Shown piece by piece: positions 27,006-34,506 of a stretch of DNA of 34,601 nt (positions within the stretch are counted from its first letter, which is position 1; each line of letters begins with the position of its first letter). The DNA is from Ilumatobacter sp. Lineage in GTDB: Bacteria; Actinomycetota; Acidimicrobiia; Acidimicrobiales; Ilumatobacteraceae. Below the pieces are notes generated by a model. It made no database searches. It saw only the letters and a list, made by a program, of their open reading frames with translations, and was not told where the DNA came from. A program made the position numbers and the translations under genes. The stretch covers positions 1-34,601 of the forward strand of contig NZ_JASJCS010000062.1 of the NCBI RefSeq assembly GCF_030065885.1, in the 5' to 3' direction.

Positions 27006-28562
27006 CTACGACCCGACGATCGACTCCCATGTCTCGGCCTCGAGACCCAGCTCGGCCATCGCCGCCGCATAGGTGCCGTGGGCGTCCCTCGCGTCGCCCG
27101 ACCTCCCGTCTGCGTGAAGCGTCGCCACCAGCCGACGGTGGCTGTGCTCGTCGAACGGGTCGGCGGCGAGCACCCGCCGGTACAGCTCGACGGCGCGATC
27201 GCTGTCGGCACGATCGGTGTCAGCACGATCTGCGGCTCGACGGGCCGCCGTGACGAACCGGGTTCGCATCTCGTCGCGGAGCGGTCCGGACCAGTCGTCG
27301 TAGCGGTCGTCGGGGAGCAACTCCCCCGGATACCCGTCGGCCACGGCGTCGTCGTCGTCGAGGTCGAACCAGCGCTCGAGATCGACGTCGACGGCGTCGA
27401 GGTCGAGCCGGATCGCCGAGCGATCGGCGATGACCCCGCCGTGCAGGATGCGGCGGACCGCCGACAGCTGCACCGAGAGCCGGGCGCCGAGGCGATCGGA
27501 GGCCTCACCCGGCCAGAGCATCTCGACGAGCTCGTCCCGCGTGACCGGCCAGCCGCGAGCGGCGATCAGGCGCTTGAGCAGCGTGCGGGCACGCTTCGAT
27601 CCCCACGCGCTGGTCGGCACCGGCTCGGCGTCGACCGCGACCTCGAATCGGCCCATCGTGGTGATGGCCGGGCGCGCGGTCGAGCGCGGCCGGCGGGCCC
27701 GCACGGTGCCCGTGGTGAACCGTTCGATCTCGGCGACGAGGGCGTCGACGTCGCCCGCGAACGAGAAGTGGTCCTCGCCGGGGAGCTCGACCATCCGGAC
27801 GTCGGCGCCGGCCTCGTCGAGGAGCCGGTACGTCTCGCGTGCGCGCTCGACCGGGACGATCTGGTCCCCGGCCCGATGGAGGATGAGCACGGGCGCGTCG
27901 ACGCGGTGCAGCACGTCGCGGACGTCCATGTCGCCGTTCATCCGCAGCAGGGTCATCAGCGCGTCGCGATTGGCGGCGTGTCGCTCGTAGCGCGACCACC
28001 ACGCCCGGAACTCGGCGTCGTCGGCGAGCGACGGCCCGAACATGTCGAGCGAGATCGACTCCGGCGTCCCCCACACCGAGACGTACGCCTCCCAGCGCGC
28101 CAGCTGCGCTTCGTACTCGGGCCCGGACCGTCCTGCGGCGCGCTGCTCGTCGCTCATCAGCGACGCGCCCGTGCCCTCGAGGATCAGGCCGTCGACGCGC
28201 TCGGGATACGTGGCGGCGAACATGATCGCCATCGGGCCGCCCTCGGAGAGACCGTGCAGGTAGGCATGATCGATCTCGGCCGCGTCCATCACGGCGCGCA
28301 GCTCGTCGACGCGCTCGTCGAGGGCGGGGATGTCGAGGCTGCGGTCGGACATGCCGGTGCCGCGCTTGTCGAACACGACCTGGCGGGAGAACGACGCCAG
28401 TCCGTCGAACATGTGCCGGAGCACCGGCGACTCCCACGCGAGCTCGATGTTCTGTGCCATCGGTGGCACGGCGCAGATCGTGACGGGACCGTCGCCGTAC
28501 TCCAGGTAGGCGATCGACGAGCCACTCGCTCGTGCGAACCGAACCTCCGGCACACCATCCAT
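27006..28562 (-). CDS. Alpha/beta-hydrolase fused to SARP/BTAD-type regulator domain
   Basis: 518 residues in two parts. Residues 1-285 form an alpha/beta hydrolase with nucleophile S106 (HGLSEGG), D233 (HRAGDQIVP) and H265 (GEDHFSF), a complete triad. Residues 300-390 look like an OmpR/SARP-type winged helix (MGRFEVAVDAEPVP, SKRARTLLKRLIAARGWPVTRDELVEMLWP, RLSVQLSAVRRIL), and 395-515 resemble the BTAD helical repeat domain (RAVELYRRVLAADPFDEHSHRRLV, YAAAMAELGL). This would be a one-component regulator whose sensor is a hydrolase fold, or an enzyme with a protein-interaction tail. ATG 28562 fits the family-like MDGVPEVRFARASG; GTG 28580 is an alternative. It is divergent from the small ATPase. 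Confidence 0.85.
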   Translation of the reverse strand: MDGVPEVRFARASGSSIAYLEYGDGPVTICAVPPMAQNIELAWESPVLRHMFDGLASFSRQVVFDKRGTGMSDRSLDIPALDERVDELRAVMDAAEIDHAYLHGLSEGGPMAIMFAATYPERVDGLILEGTGASLMSDEQRAAGRSGPEYEAQLARWEAYVSVWGTPESISLDMFGPSLADDAEFRAWWSRYERHAANRDALMTLLRMNGDMDVRDVLHRVDAPVLILHRAGDQIVPVERARETYRLLDEAGADVRMVELPGEDHFSFAGDVDALVAEIERFTTGTVRARRPRSTARPAITTMGRFEVAVDAEPVPTSAWGSKRARTLLKRLIAARGWPVTRDELVEMLWPGEASDRLGARLSVQLSAVRRILHGGVIADRSAIRLDLDAVDVDLERWFDLDDDDAVADGYPGELLPDDRYDDWSGPLRDEMRTRFVTAARRAADRADTDRADSDRAVELYRRVLAADPFDEHSHRRLVATLHADGRSGDARDAHGTYAAAMAELGLEAETWESIVGS

Positions 28563-28591
28563 CGCCGCCGAGTCAACCACAGGTCCCGTGC

Positions 28592-28597
28592 GATGAT
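28592..28597 (+). promoter_or_regulatory. Candidate -10 element (GATGAT) for a leaderless ATPase gene
   Basis: GATGAT ends 6 nt before GTG 28604, and there is no Shine-Dalgarno sequence. The first base departs from TAnnnT. The 41-nt intergenic gap must also hold the control region of the divergent hydrolase-SARP gene. Confidence 0.35.
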
Positions 28598-28603
28598 CGG
28601 TCC

Positions 28604-29296
28604 GTGACGCTCCGAACCGCGGCGCTCGCCGACGACGCGCCGAAGGACGGCTACCCGTTCGACCTGCCCGCCGCGCGATCGCTGCCGATCGAGTTCTCCT
28701 CCGGTGTCACGCTCTTCGTGGGCGAGAACGGAACCGGCAAGAGCACCCTGATCGAGGCGATCGCCGTCGCAGCGGGCTTCAACCCAGAGGGCGGCAGCGG
28801 CCACATACGGTTCGAGACGCAGGCGACGCACTCCGAGCTGGCCCGGCACCTCGACCTCACGTGGCGGGCGGCCAAGCGCCTCCGGCCGGGCTGGTTCCTC
28901 CGTGCGGAGAGCTTCTACAACGTGGCCACCGACCGTGATGCACTTCCGGGTCCCCCGATGCCCTCGTACCACGCGATGTCGCACGGTGAGTCGTTCCTGC
29001 AGGTCACACGTGATTGGTTCGACCAGCCCATGCTCTTCGTGCTCGACGAACCCGAGGCCGCGCTCTCGTTCACGGGGCAGCTCGCGCTGATCACCGCGAT
29101 CCACGAAGGTGTCGCCGCCGGCGCACAATTCGTGATGGCGACGCACTCGCCGTTGCTGATGTCGATCCCCGGCGCACGGATCTACGAGCTCGACGACCTC
29201 GGTGGCCACCTCAGGAGCGTCGACGACCTCGACGTCGTGCTGCTGTGGCGATCGTTCCTCGAATCACCCGAACGGTTCCTCCGCCATCTCGCCTGA
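28604..29296 (+). CDS. Small AAA/ABC-type ATPase (SMC/RecF-like fold)
   Basis: 230 residues. Walker A is GENGTGKST (40-48), an ABC-like signature is SHGES (about 150), Walker B is FVLDEPEAALS and the switch His is in MATHSPLLMS. It has the set of an ABC/AAA_21 ATPase with a short helical insertion, and no transmembrane or nuclease domain. Stand-alone proteins of this type are common but mostly unassigned; some belong to defence or DNA-repair systems and others are housekeeping. GTG 28604 is favoured over longer versions because a -10-like GATGAT precedes it by 6 nt and longer forms would overlap the divergent gene. Confidence 0.85.
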   Translation: MTLRTAALADDAPKDGYPFDLPAARSLPIEFSSGVTLFVGENGTGKSTLIEAIAVAAGFNPEGGSGHIRFETQATHSELARHLDLTWRAAKRLRPGWFLRAESFYNVATDRDALPGPPMPSYHAMSHGESFLQVTRDWFDQPMLFVLDEPEAALSFTGQLALITAIHEGVAAGAQFVMATHSPLLMSIPGARIYELDDLGGHLRSVDDLDVVLLWRSFLESPERFLRHLA

Positions 29297-29320
29297 CAGG
29301 ACGGGCGAGTCGGCGCCGTT

Positions 29321-30214
29321 TCAGCGCGGCACGCTGATCGCGACGATGGCGTCGCCGGCGCTCGCGAGGTCGAGACCCGGGCGGCGCCTCACGCTGCGCC
29401 GCCGGCCGACCACCTGCACCTCGCACGGCGCGTTCTCGCCGGCGCAGCGCACCAGCCCCTTGGCACGAACCACGTCGGCCGGCAGTCCGGCGATCAGCTC
29501 CTCGAGCTCGGCGACGGTGGGTGTGCCCACCTCGACGACGGCTGCTCGATGGCCGGCACGAGGTGCTCGTCCGGTCGACGGTTCGTCGTCGCTCGACGTG
29601 GATCCGGCCGAGCTCGCGTGGCCGAGCAGGAGGCCGACGTCGACGGCACCGCCCTCGACCCGAACGACGGGCGCCCCCGACATCGTGCGCACCACCGCCG
29701 TCGCGCCGGCACCGCCGTCGGCGGTGAGGTCGGTCTTGGTGAGCAGGACGATGTCGGCGGCACCAAGCTGCTCGCGAATCGTGTCGCCGACGTACCGGCG
29801 GGCGGCCAGCTCGCCGATCTGGTCGGCATCGGCTGCGACGAAGGTCCCGTCGAGGCGGAACCCGGCGGTGTTCGCCCACGGCGCGACGCGGGCGGGTTCG
29901 GCCACACCGCTCAACTCCATCAGCACGTGGTCGGGCCGAGGTCGCAGATCGCGGACCCGCTCGAGCGTCACGGTGAAGTCGTCGGCGAGGGTGCAACAGA
30001 CGCAGCCGTTGCTGAGCGAGAGCGTGTCGCCGTCGTGGGCGGCGATCAGCGCGACGTCGACGTCGATCGCACCGACGTCGTTGACGAGCACGACGATGCG
30101 GCGACCGACGCTGTGTGCGAGCACGTGGTTGACGATCGTCGTCTTGCCGGCCCCGAGGTAACCGCCCAGCAGGGTGAACGGGACGCGCTGGTCGTCGGTG
30201 GTCGCTGCCGTCAT
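29321..30214 (-). CDS. G3E-family GTPase (CobW/COG0523 metallochaperone)
   Basis: 297 residues. Walker A GGYLGAGKTT (17-26), the diagnostic metal-binding CxCC (C71, C73, C74 in NGCVCCTL), ELSGVAEP and the guanine-specificity motif TKTD. C-terminal CobW-like region (about 215-297) is short and carries two more cysteines (CAGENAPC). COG0523 proteins use GTP to deliver zinc, cobalt or another metal to a client enzyme. The ATG overlaps the stop of the amidohydrolase by 4 nt (ATGA), so the metal-dependent amidohydrolase is the obvious candidate client. A His-rich C-terminal tail, seen in some members, is absent. Confidence 0.92.
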   Translation of the reverse strand: MTAATTDDQRVPFTLLGGYLGAGKTTIVNHVLAHSVGRRIVVLVNDVGAIDVDVALIAAHDGDTLSLSNGCVCCTLADDFTVTLERVRDLRPRPDHVLMELSGVAEPARVAPWANTAGFRLDGTFVAADADQIGELAARRYVGDTIREQLGAADIVLLTKTDLTADGGAGATAVVRTMSGAPVVRVEGGAVDVGLLLGHASSAGSTSSDDEPSTGRAPRAGHRAAVVEVGTPTVAELEELIAGLPADVVRAKGLVRCAGENAPCEVQVVGRRRSVRRRPGLDLASAGDAIVAISVPR

Positions 30215-31857
30215 GCCGTCGCGATGCCACCGACCATCGTGCCGCGCACCTCGATGTCGCGGAGGCGCATCGGTTCGACGTCGTTGGGGTCCTCGGCCAG
30301 TGCCACGAAGTCGGCGAGCTTGCCCGCCTCGATCGTGCCGATCTCGTGGTCCATCCGCAGCTGGTGCGCCGCGTCGACGGTGACCGCCCGCAGCGCCCGG
30401 TCGACGGTGATCCGTTCGTCGGGACCGAGCACGTCACCGGAGGCCGTCACCCGGTTCACCGCACACCACATCGTGTGCAGGCTCCCGAGCGGCGTCACCG
30501 AAGCGTCCGAGTGCACGCTGAACCTGACCCCCTCGCGGGCGGCCGTGGCGCAGGCGTCCATGCGGGCCGCACGATCCGCGCCGACCGTGATCGAGCGGTG
30601 CTGATCACCCCAGTAGAAGATGTGGTTCGAGAAGATGTTGGCGTTCATGCCGAGACGCGCCATCCGCCGGTACTGGGCCGCCGTGGTGAGCTGGGTGTGC
30701 TGCGCCGTGTGCCGGTGATCGAGCCATGCGTGGTCGGCGAGCGCCTGTTCGGCGGTGTCGAGCAGGAGGTCGACCGCCTCGTCGCCGTTGACGTGGACGT
30801 GCACGGTGACGTGGGCCCGGTGGAACGCTTCGAACAGCTCGGCGAACCGTTCCGGCGCCATCAGCCAGATGCCGTTCGGCCGCTCCCGCCCCTCGGGGTC
30901 GGGCAGGTACCCCGGCGGGTTCAGCCGTGCGGTGAACCCCTGGATCGACCCGTCGAGCACCAGCTTGACGTGCCCGAACCGCACGATGTCGGTCGACTGC
31001 GCCCGCAGCTCGTGCACGTGCTCGGCGAGCTCGTCGGGCGCCCCGGGGTTGCGGGCCGGGTTGAGGAACGGCACCATGCGCGCCGGGAAGCGGTCGGCCG
31101 CCGCCGTGGTGAGCCACAGGTCGACGTCGTCCTGACCGAGCAGCCGGCCGGCACCGAGCTCGGTCACCGTCGTACAGCCGACCAATCGCGCCATGTCGGC
31201 GAAGCGGCTGATCGCACCCGGGCTGTTGAGGGCGCCGAACACGGCGACCATCTCGCGGCGAGCCAGCGACATCGCAGGCGGCTCCTGCAGCTCGCCGATC
31301 GGGCGGCCGTCGCCGCCGACCGGGACACCCTCGACCTCGGAGCCGTCGGCGAAGCCCTCGCGCTCCATCAACGCCGTGTTGACGGTGATCAGGTGCAGGC
31401 TGGCGTGAATCACGCAGATCGATCGCGTGGTCGACACCAGGTCGAGGTGGTGGGCGGCGAGCCGCTCACCGGGGAAGTAGATCGGGTCGTAGCCCCAGAC
31501 GATCAGCGACTCGTCCGGGGCGAGCTGCGCATCCACCGCCCGCAGGACGTCGAGCAGGGATTCGAACGACCGGCAGCCATTGCGCATCCGACCGTCGGGG
31601 CCGAGACGGGGGAAGTAGCCGACGTACTCCCACGCCCACAGTGCCCCTTCGGTGGTGTGGGCGTGTGCCTCGACGAAGCCGGGCAGCAGCACGTCGCCCG
31701 CATAGCGATCGAGCACCGGGAGCCGGCCCCAGTTCGCACGCAACTCGTCGATCGTGCCGACGCCCAGGATCCGGTCGTCGCGGACGGCGACAGCCTCGGC
31801 ACGCGGCAGCGCCGGGTCGAGCGTCACGACCCGGCGAGCTCGGTAGATGACACCCAC
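30211..31857 (-). CDS. Metal-dependent amidohydrolase, YtcJ type (Amidohydro_3)
   Basis: 548 residues. Metal ligands start with HAH in GFVEAHAH (about 62-69). KLVLDGSIQGFTARL matches the YtcJ-type KLxxDGS core, VHVHVNGDEAVDLLLD replaces the usual HAxGDxAVD, and HSDASVTPL carries the catalytic Asp. The flanking urease-like composite sandwich is formed by the N-terminal 50 and C-terminal 50 residues (EAGKLADFVAL). Substrates of this group are varied and often unknown. GTG 31857 is chosen because VIYRARRVVTLD begins there and CAGGAT ends 6 nt upstream, which serves as a -10-like or Shine-Dalgarno-like element. It overlaps the G3E GTPase. The upstream spacer holds an imperfect tandem repeat. Confidence 0.87.
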   Translation of the reverse strand: MGVIYRARRVVTLDPALPRAEAVAVRDDRILGVGTIDELRANWGRLPVLDRYAGDVLLPGFVEAHAHTTEGALWAWEYVGYFPRLGPDGRMRNGCRSFESLLDVLRAVDAQLAPDESLIVWGYDPIYFPGERLAAHHLDLVSTTRSICVIHASLHLITVNTALMEREGFADGSEVEGVPVGGDGRPIGELQEPPAMSLARREMVAVFGALNSPGAISRFADMARLVGCTTVTELGAGRLLGQDDVDLWLTTAAADRFPARMVPFLNPARNPGAPDELAEHVHELRAQSTDIVRFGHVKLVLDGSIQGFTARLNPPGYLPDPEGRERPNGIWLMAPERFAELFEAFHRAHVTVHVHVNGDEAVDLLLDTAEQALADHAWLDHRHTAQHTQLTTAAQYRRMARLGMNANIFSNHIFYWGDQHRSITVGADRAARMDACATAAREGVRFSVHSDASVTPLGSLHTMWCAVNRVTASGDVLGPDERITVDRALRAVTVDAAHQLRMDHEIGTIEAGKLADFVALAEDPNDVEPMRLRDIEVRGTMVGGIATA

Positions 31858-31881
31858 CGCCGAATCCTGCCACCCACCATC

Positions 31882-32012
31882 GAGGAACGGAGCACCGACG
31901 ACCATCCCACCGCCGACCGCGTCGCGCCGGCAATCGCGAGGCGGCGTCGGGAACGCGTGCGTCGACGACCATCTCACCGACCGACCGCGTCGCCTGCGTC
32001 GAGGCGGGCGAG
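31882..32012. repeat. Degenerate tandem duplication, unit about 67 bp
   Basis: CGACGACCATC(C/T)CACCG(A)CCGACCGCGTCGC occurs at 31896-31925 and 31963-31993 with one substitution and one inserted base. Weaker similarity extends on both sides (GGAACG before, GAGGCGG and CGTCG after). The period is 67 bp. It lies in the 246-nt space between the SufR-like regulator and the amidohydrolase, upstream of the latter. It does not read as a gene. Confidence 0.6.
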
Positions 32013-32048
32013 CGTCGAAGCTCGGCGCCGCGCGCCGTGCGGGGGCCG

Positions 32049-32098
32049 CGAGCCCCTCCGGGCTCGTCGCCGAGGCGGCTTCACCGGTCGGCGAAGCC
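32049..32098 (-). terminator. Two tandem hairpins after the SufR-like gene
   Basis: GGCTTC/GAAGCC (32077-32082 with 32093-32098, 10-nt loop) and CGAGCCC/GGGCTCG (32049-32055 with 32060-32066, 4-nt loop) follow the regulator stop by 5 and 37 nt. No T-tract. The GC-rich second hairpin is the better terminator candidate. Confidence 0.5.
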
Positions 32099-32103
32099 CG
32101 AAC

Positions 32104-32820
32104 CTAGACGGCCGTCGTGCAGAACGTGTCGCCCGCGGGCAGGCTCGACTCGGTCGTGACGTCGTCGAAGTCGTCGCCGGTCAACTCGCCGAGCATGCCG
32201 CGCACCATGCCGCGGTCGACCGCGCAGATGACCGGGTGCTCGAGCGCCACGTCTCCGAACGGGCAGTGGTCGTTGATGATCCGCAGCCCGTCGTTGCGGC
32301 TCTCGGCGTGGGCCGCGAATCCGTGTGCCGTCAGCGCATCGGCGACCGCCTGGATGGCACTGCGCATCGACCGGTGCCCCGCCTCGAGCGCGTCGCCCGT
32401 GAGACCCGCGGCCATCGCCCGGCCGTACTCGGCGCCGACCTCCTCGGCCATCTGCTCGGCATCGACCGGCGACAGTCGGGTCAGCGCACGGCCGAGCAAC
32501 GACAGCACGAGGTCGTCGCTGCGGACCGGGAACTCGGTGACGGCGTCGGCGACCGCGAGGTACCGCTTGGACGGCCGCCCGGCACCGCCGCCCGGCACCT
32601 TGCCCGAGTGCACCTCGAGGTAGCCGCCGGCAGCGAGCTTGTCGAGGTGGTGGCGCGCCACGTTGGGGTGGACGCCGATCTCCTCGGCAACGGCGGCCGT
32701 GGTGGCGCCGTGCTCACCGCCGTGATCTCTCACGAACAGGTAGACCGATCGCCGGGTCGGATCACCGAACGCGTCGGTGATCGCCGACACCGTGGCCGTG
32801 AACGACGCATTCGTCCCCAT
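32104..32820 (-). CDS. ArsR/SufR-like winged-helix regulator with C-terminal cysteines
   Basis: 238 residues. A winged helix-turn-helix (about 10-90) contains AAVAEEIGVHPNVARHHLDKL and the wing GGGAGRPSKRYL. A helical middle is followed by a C-terminal domain with C186 (NDHCPFGD) and C199 (HPVIC), 12 residues apart, and a late C234 (DTFCTTAV). In SufR the [4Fe-4S] ligands follow C-X12-C-X13-C-X2-C, so the first spacing matches exactly but the last pair is not conserved. A cluster or metal sensor is likely. TAGAAT 6 nt before ATG 32820 marks a leaderless start. It is divergent from mrp, a Fe-S carrier gene. Confidence 0.8.
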   Translation of the reverse strand: MGTNASFTATVSAITDAFGDPTRRSVYLFVRDHGGEHGATTAAVAEEIGVHPNVARHHLDKLAAGGYLEVHSGKVPGGGAGRPSKRYLAVADAVTEFPVRSDDLVLSLLGRALTRLSPVDAEQMAEEVGAEYGRAMAAGLTGDALEAGHRSMRSAIQAVADALTAHGFAAHAESRNDGLRIINDHCPFGDVALEHPVICAVDRGMVRGMLGELTGDDFDDVTTESSLPAGDTFCTTAV

Positions 32821-32826
32821 GCCGAG

Positions 32827-32845
32827 ATTCTACTATCCGCGTAGT
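32827..32845 (-). promoter_or_regulatory. -10 element (TAGAAT) and small inverted repeat in the regulator/mrp intergenic region
   Basis: On the minus strand TAGAAT (32827-32832) ends 6 nt before the regulator ATG. ACTA-TCCGCG-TAGT (32832-32845) is an inverted repeat adjoining it and a candidate site for autoregulation or control of mrp 61 nt away. The arms are short, so this is weak alone. Confidence 0.45.
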
Positions 32846-32881
32846 GCAAATCAGGGTCGACGTCGACACAATGAGTCTGTC

Positions 32882-34030
32882 ATGACCAGCGTCTCCTCCG
32901 AACAGCTCATCGAGGCCCTCCGTCCGGTCGAGGACCCCGAGCTCCACCGATCGATCGTCGACCTCGGCATGCTCCGGCGCGCCGAGCTCGACGGCGACGG
33001 CACCGCCCAGATCCTCGTCGCCCTGACCGTGGCCGGGTGCCCGCTGCGCAACGAGATCCAGAACCGCGTCACGGCAGCGGTGCTCCCGCTCGCCGGCGTC
33101 GAGTCGGTCAACCTCGAGTTCACCGTGATGACCGACGACGAGCGCGAGGAGCTGCGCAAGACGCTCCACGGCGACGCCGCCGCCAGCGCCGGCCACGGTC
33201 ACGCTCACGGCCACGCCGAGGGCAGGGCGATCCCGTTCGCCGAAGCCGGGTCGAAGACGCGGCCGCTGCTGATCTCGTCGGGCAAGGGCGGCGTCGGCAA
33301 ATCGAGCGTCACCACCAACCTCGCCGTCGCGCTCGCGCAACAGGGCCACTCGGTGGGCGTGGTCGACGCCGACATCTACGGCTACTCGATCCCCCGCATG
33401 CTCGGCACCGACCGGCCGCCGACCGTGATCGACCAGATGCTCGTGCCGCCCGAGCAGTGGGGCGTCCGTTGCATCTCGATGGGCTACTTCGCGCCACCCG
33501 GCGAGGCCGTCATCTGGCGCGGCCCGATGCTGCACAAGGCGCTCGAGCAGTTCCTGACCGACGTGTTCTGGGACGACCCCGACTTCCTCTTGATCGACAT
33601 GCCGCCCGGCACCGGCGACATCGCACTCAGCTTGAGCCAGTACCTCCCGCGGGGTGAGGTGTTCGTGGTCACCACGCCGCAGCCCGCGGCCCAGAAGGTC
33701 GCCCGGCTGTCGGCGGCGATGGCCGAGAAGGTCAACCTGCCGGTGCGCGGCATCATCGAGAACATGTCGTGGTTCACCGGCGACGACGGCAAGCGGTACG
33801 AGCTGTTCGGCAGCGGTGGCGGCCACGAGCTCGCCGACGAGCTCGGCGTGCCGCTGCTCGGCCAGCTGCCCCTCGTCCCGGCGATCCGCGAAGGTGGCGA
33901 CGAAGGTCGCCCGATCACCGCGATCGAGCCCGACAGCGAGTCGGCGAAGGCATTCCACGCCATCGCCGAGCAGATCGCCGTCGAGATGCGACCCAAGAAG
34001 ATCTTCTCACCGGAACTGAAGGTCATCTGA
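32882..34030 (+). CDS. mrp: Mrp/ApbC-type iron-sulfur carrier P-loop ATPase
   Basis: 382 residues. An N-terminal MIP18/DUF59 domain (about 5-95; TVAGCPLRNEIQ with C53) is joined by a His-rich linker HGHAHGH (105-111) to the ParA/Mrp ATPase domain. Walker A is GKGGVGKS (134-141), then VDADIYGYSIPRMLG, MPPGTGD and FGSGGG. Mrp proteins bind a [4Fe-4S] cluster at their dimer interface through a C-terminal CxxC, normally just after ENMS. Here the corresponding stretch is ENMSWFTGDDGKRYELFG and has no cysteine. Cluster binding would need C53/C197 or the His linker. ATG 32882 is the first plausible start. It is divergent from the SufR-like gene. Confidence 0.93.
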   Translation: MTSVSSEQLIEALRPVEDPELHRSIVDLGMLRRAELDGDGTAQILVALTVAGCPLRNEIQNRVTAAVLPLAGVESVNLEFTVMTDDEREELRKTLHGDAAASAGHGHAHGHAEGRAIPFAEAGSKTRPLLISSGKGGVGKSSVTTNLAVALAQQGHSVGVVDADIYGYSIPRMLGTDRPPTVIDQMLVPPEQWGVRCISMGYFAPPGEAVIWRGPMLHKALEQFLTDVFWDDPDFLLIDMPPGTGDIALSLSQYLPRGEVFVVTTPQPAAQKVARLSAAMAEKVNLPVRGIIENMSWFTGDDGKRYELFGSGGGHELADELGVPLLGQLPLVPAIREGGDEGRPITAIEPDSESAKAFHAIAEQIAVEMRPKKIFSPELKVI

Positions 34031-34049
34031 GCCGGCCGGGCCGCGGTCC

Positions 34050-34388
34050 ATGGACATCGTCCCGAGGTACCAATTCGAGCGCATGGTCGCGGAGGCGATC
34101 GACGACCTGCCGGCCGAGCTGCATCCCGTCCTCGACAACGTCGTCATCCAGGTGCACGATCGCAACCTCGACGAACCCGACCTGCTCGGCCTGTACGAGG
34201 GCACGCCGCACACCGAGCGGATCGGTGACGAGCTGCCCGACGTGGTGTCGATCTACCGCCACGCGCTCTGCGACGCCTGCGACGACATCGACCATCTCGC
34301 CGACGAGGTGTACGTCACCGTCATCCACGAGGTGGCGCACGCAGCGGGCATCGACGACGACCGCCTCCACGAGCTCGGTTGGGCGTGA
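34050..34388 (+). CDS. Small zincin-like metallopeptidase (PF06262-type)
   Basis: 112 residues. HEVAH (93-97) and AAGIDDDRLHELGW give the HExxH-x-x-G...H/D minimal zincin motif with H107 as a third ligand, and there is a CDAC pair (74-77) and a VHDRNLDEPDLLGLYEGTP region typical of this family. The family is annotated as metallopeptidase, but substrates are unknown. There is no signal peptide. It starts 19 nt after the mrp stop on the same strand, so it is likely cotranscribed; the reason for the association is unknown. ATG 34050 matches the usual N-terminus. Confidence 0.87.
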   Translation: MDIVPRYQFERMVAEAIDDLPAELHPVLDNVVIQVHDRNLDEPDLLGLYEGTPHTERIGDELPDVVSIYRHALCDACDDIDHLADEVYVTVIHEVAHAAGIDDDRLHELGWA

Positions 34389-34454
34389 GGCCGGCGCCGT
34401 GACGCAGCGCGCCGCCTCGCCTGCGAACGATTCGAGCCGTCGAGAACGAACCGA

Positions 34455-34460
34455 TAGCGT
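34455..34460 (+). promoter_or_regulatory. Candidate -10 element (TAGCGT) for a leaderless gene at 34468
   Basis: TAGCGT ends 7 nt before GTG 34468, with TTCGAG as a weak -35 at 18-nt spacing. This is the same pattern as the other leaderless genes in the window. Confidence 0.45.
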
Positions 34461-34467
34461 TGTCACC

Positions 34468-34506
34468 GTGAGTGATGCACCACCGCCACCACCCGGTGTG
34501 ACATGA
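34468..34506 (+). pseudogene. Start of a proline-rich protein gene, cut after 12 codons
   Basis: GTG at 34468 opens MSDAPPPPPGVT and then a TGA. Proline-rich beginnings like this are typical of actinobacterial membrane or secreted proteins, so the reading frame probably continued in the original chromosome. The sequence changes character at about 34498-34503 and the frame is lost there. Low confidence that this is a gene remnant rather than chance. Confidence 0.35.

Noticed and set aside
28604..29296. Defence-system ATPase (retron, Septu or OLD-like)
   Set aside because: No nuclease, reverse transcriptase or toxin partner is adjacent, and there are no mobile-element or island markers around it. 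The ATPase alone does not support a defence call.
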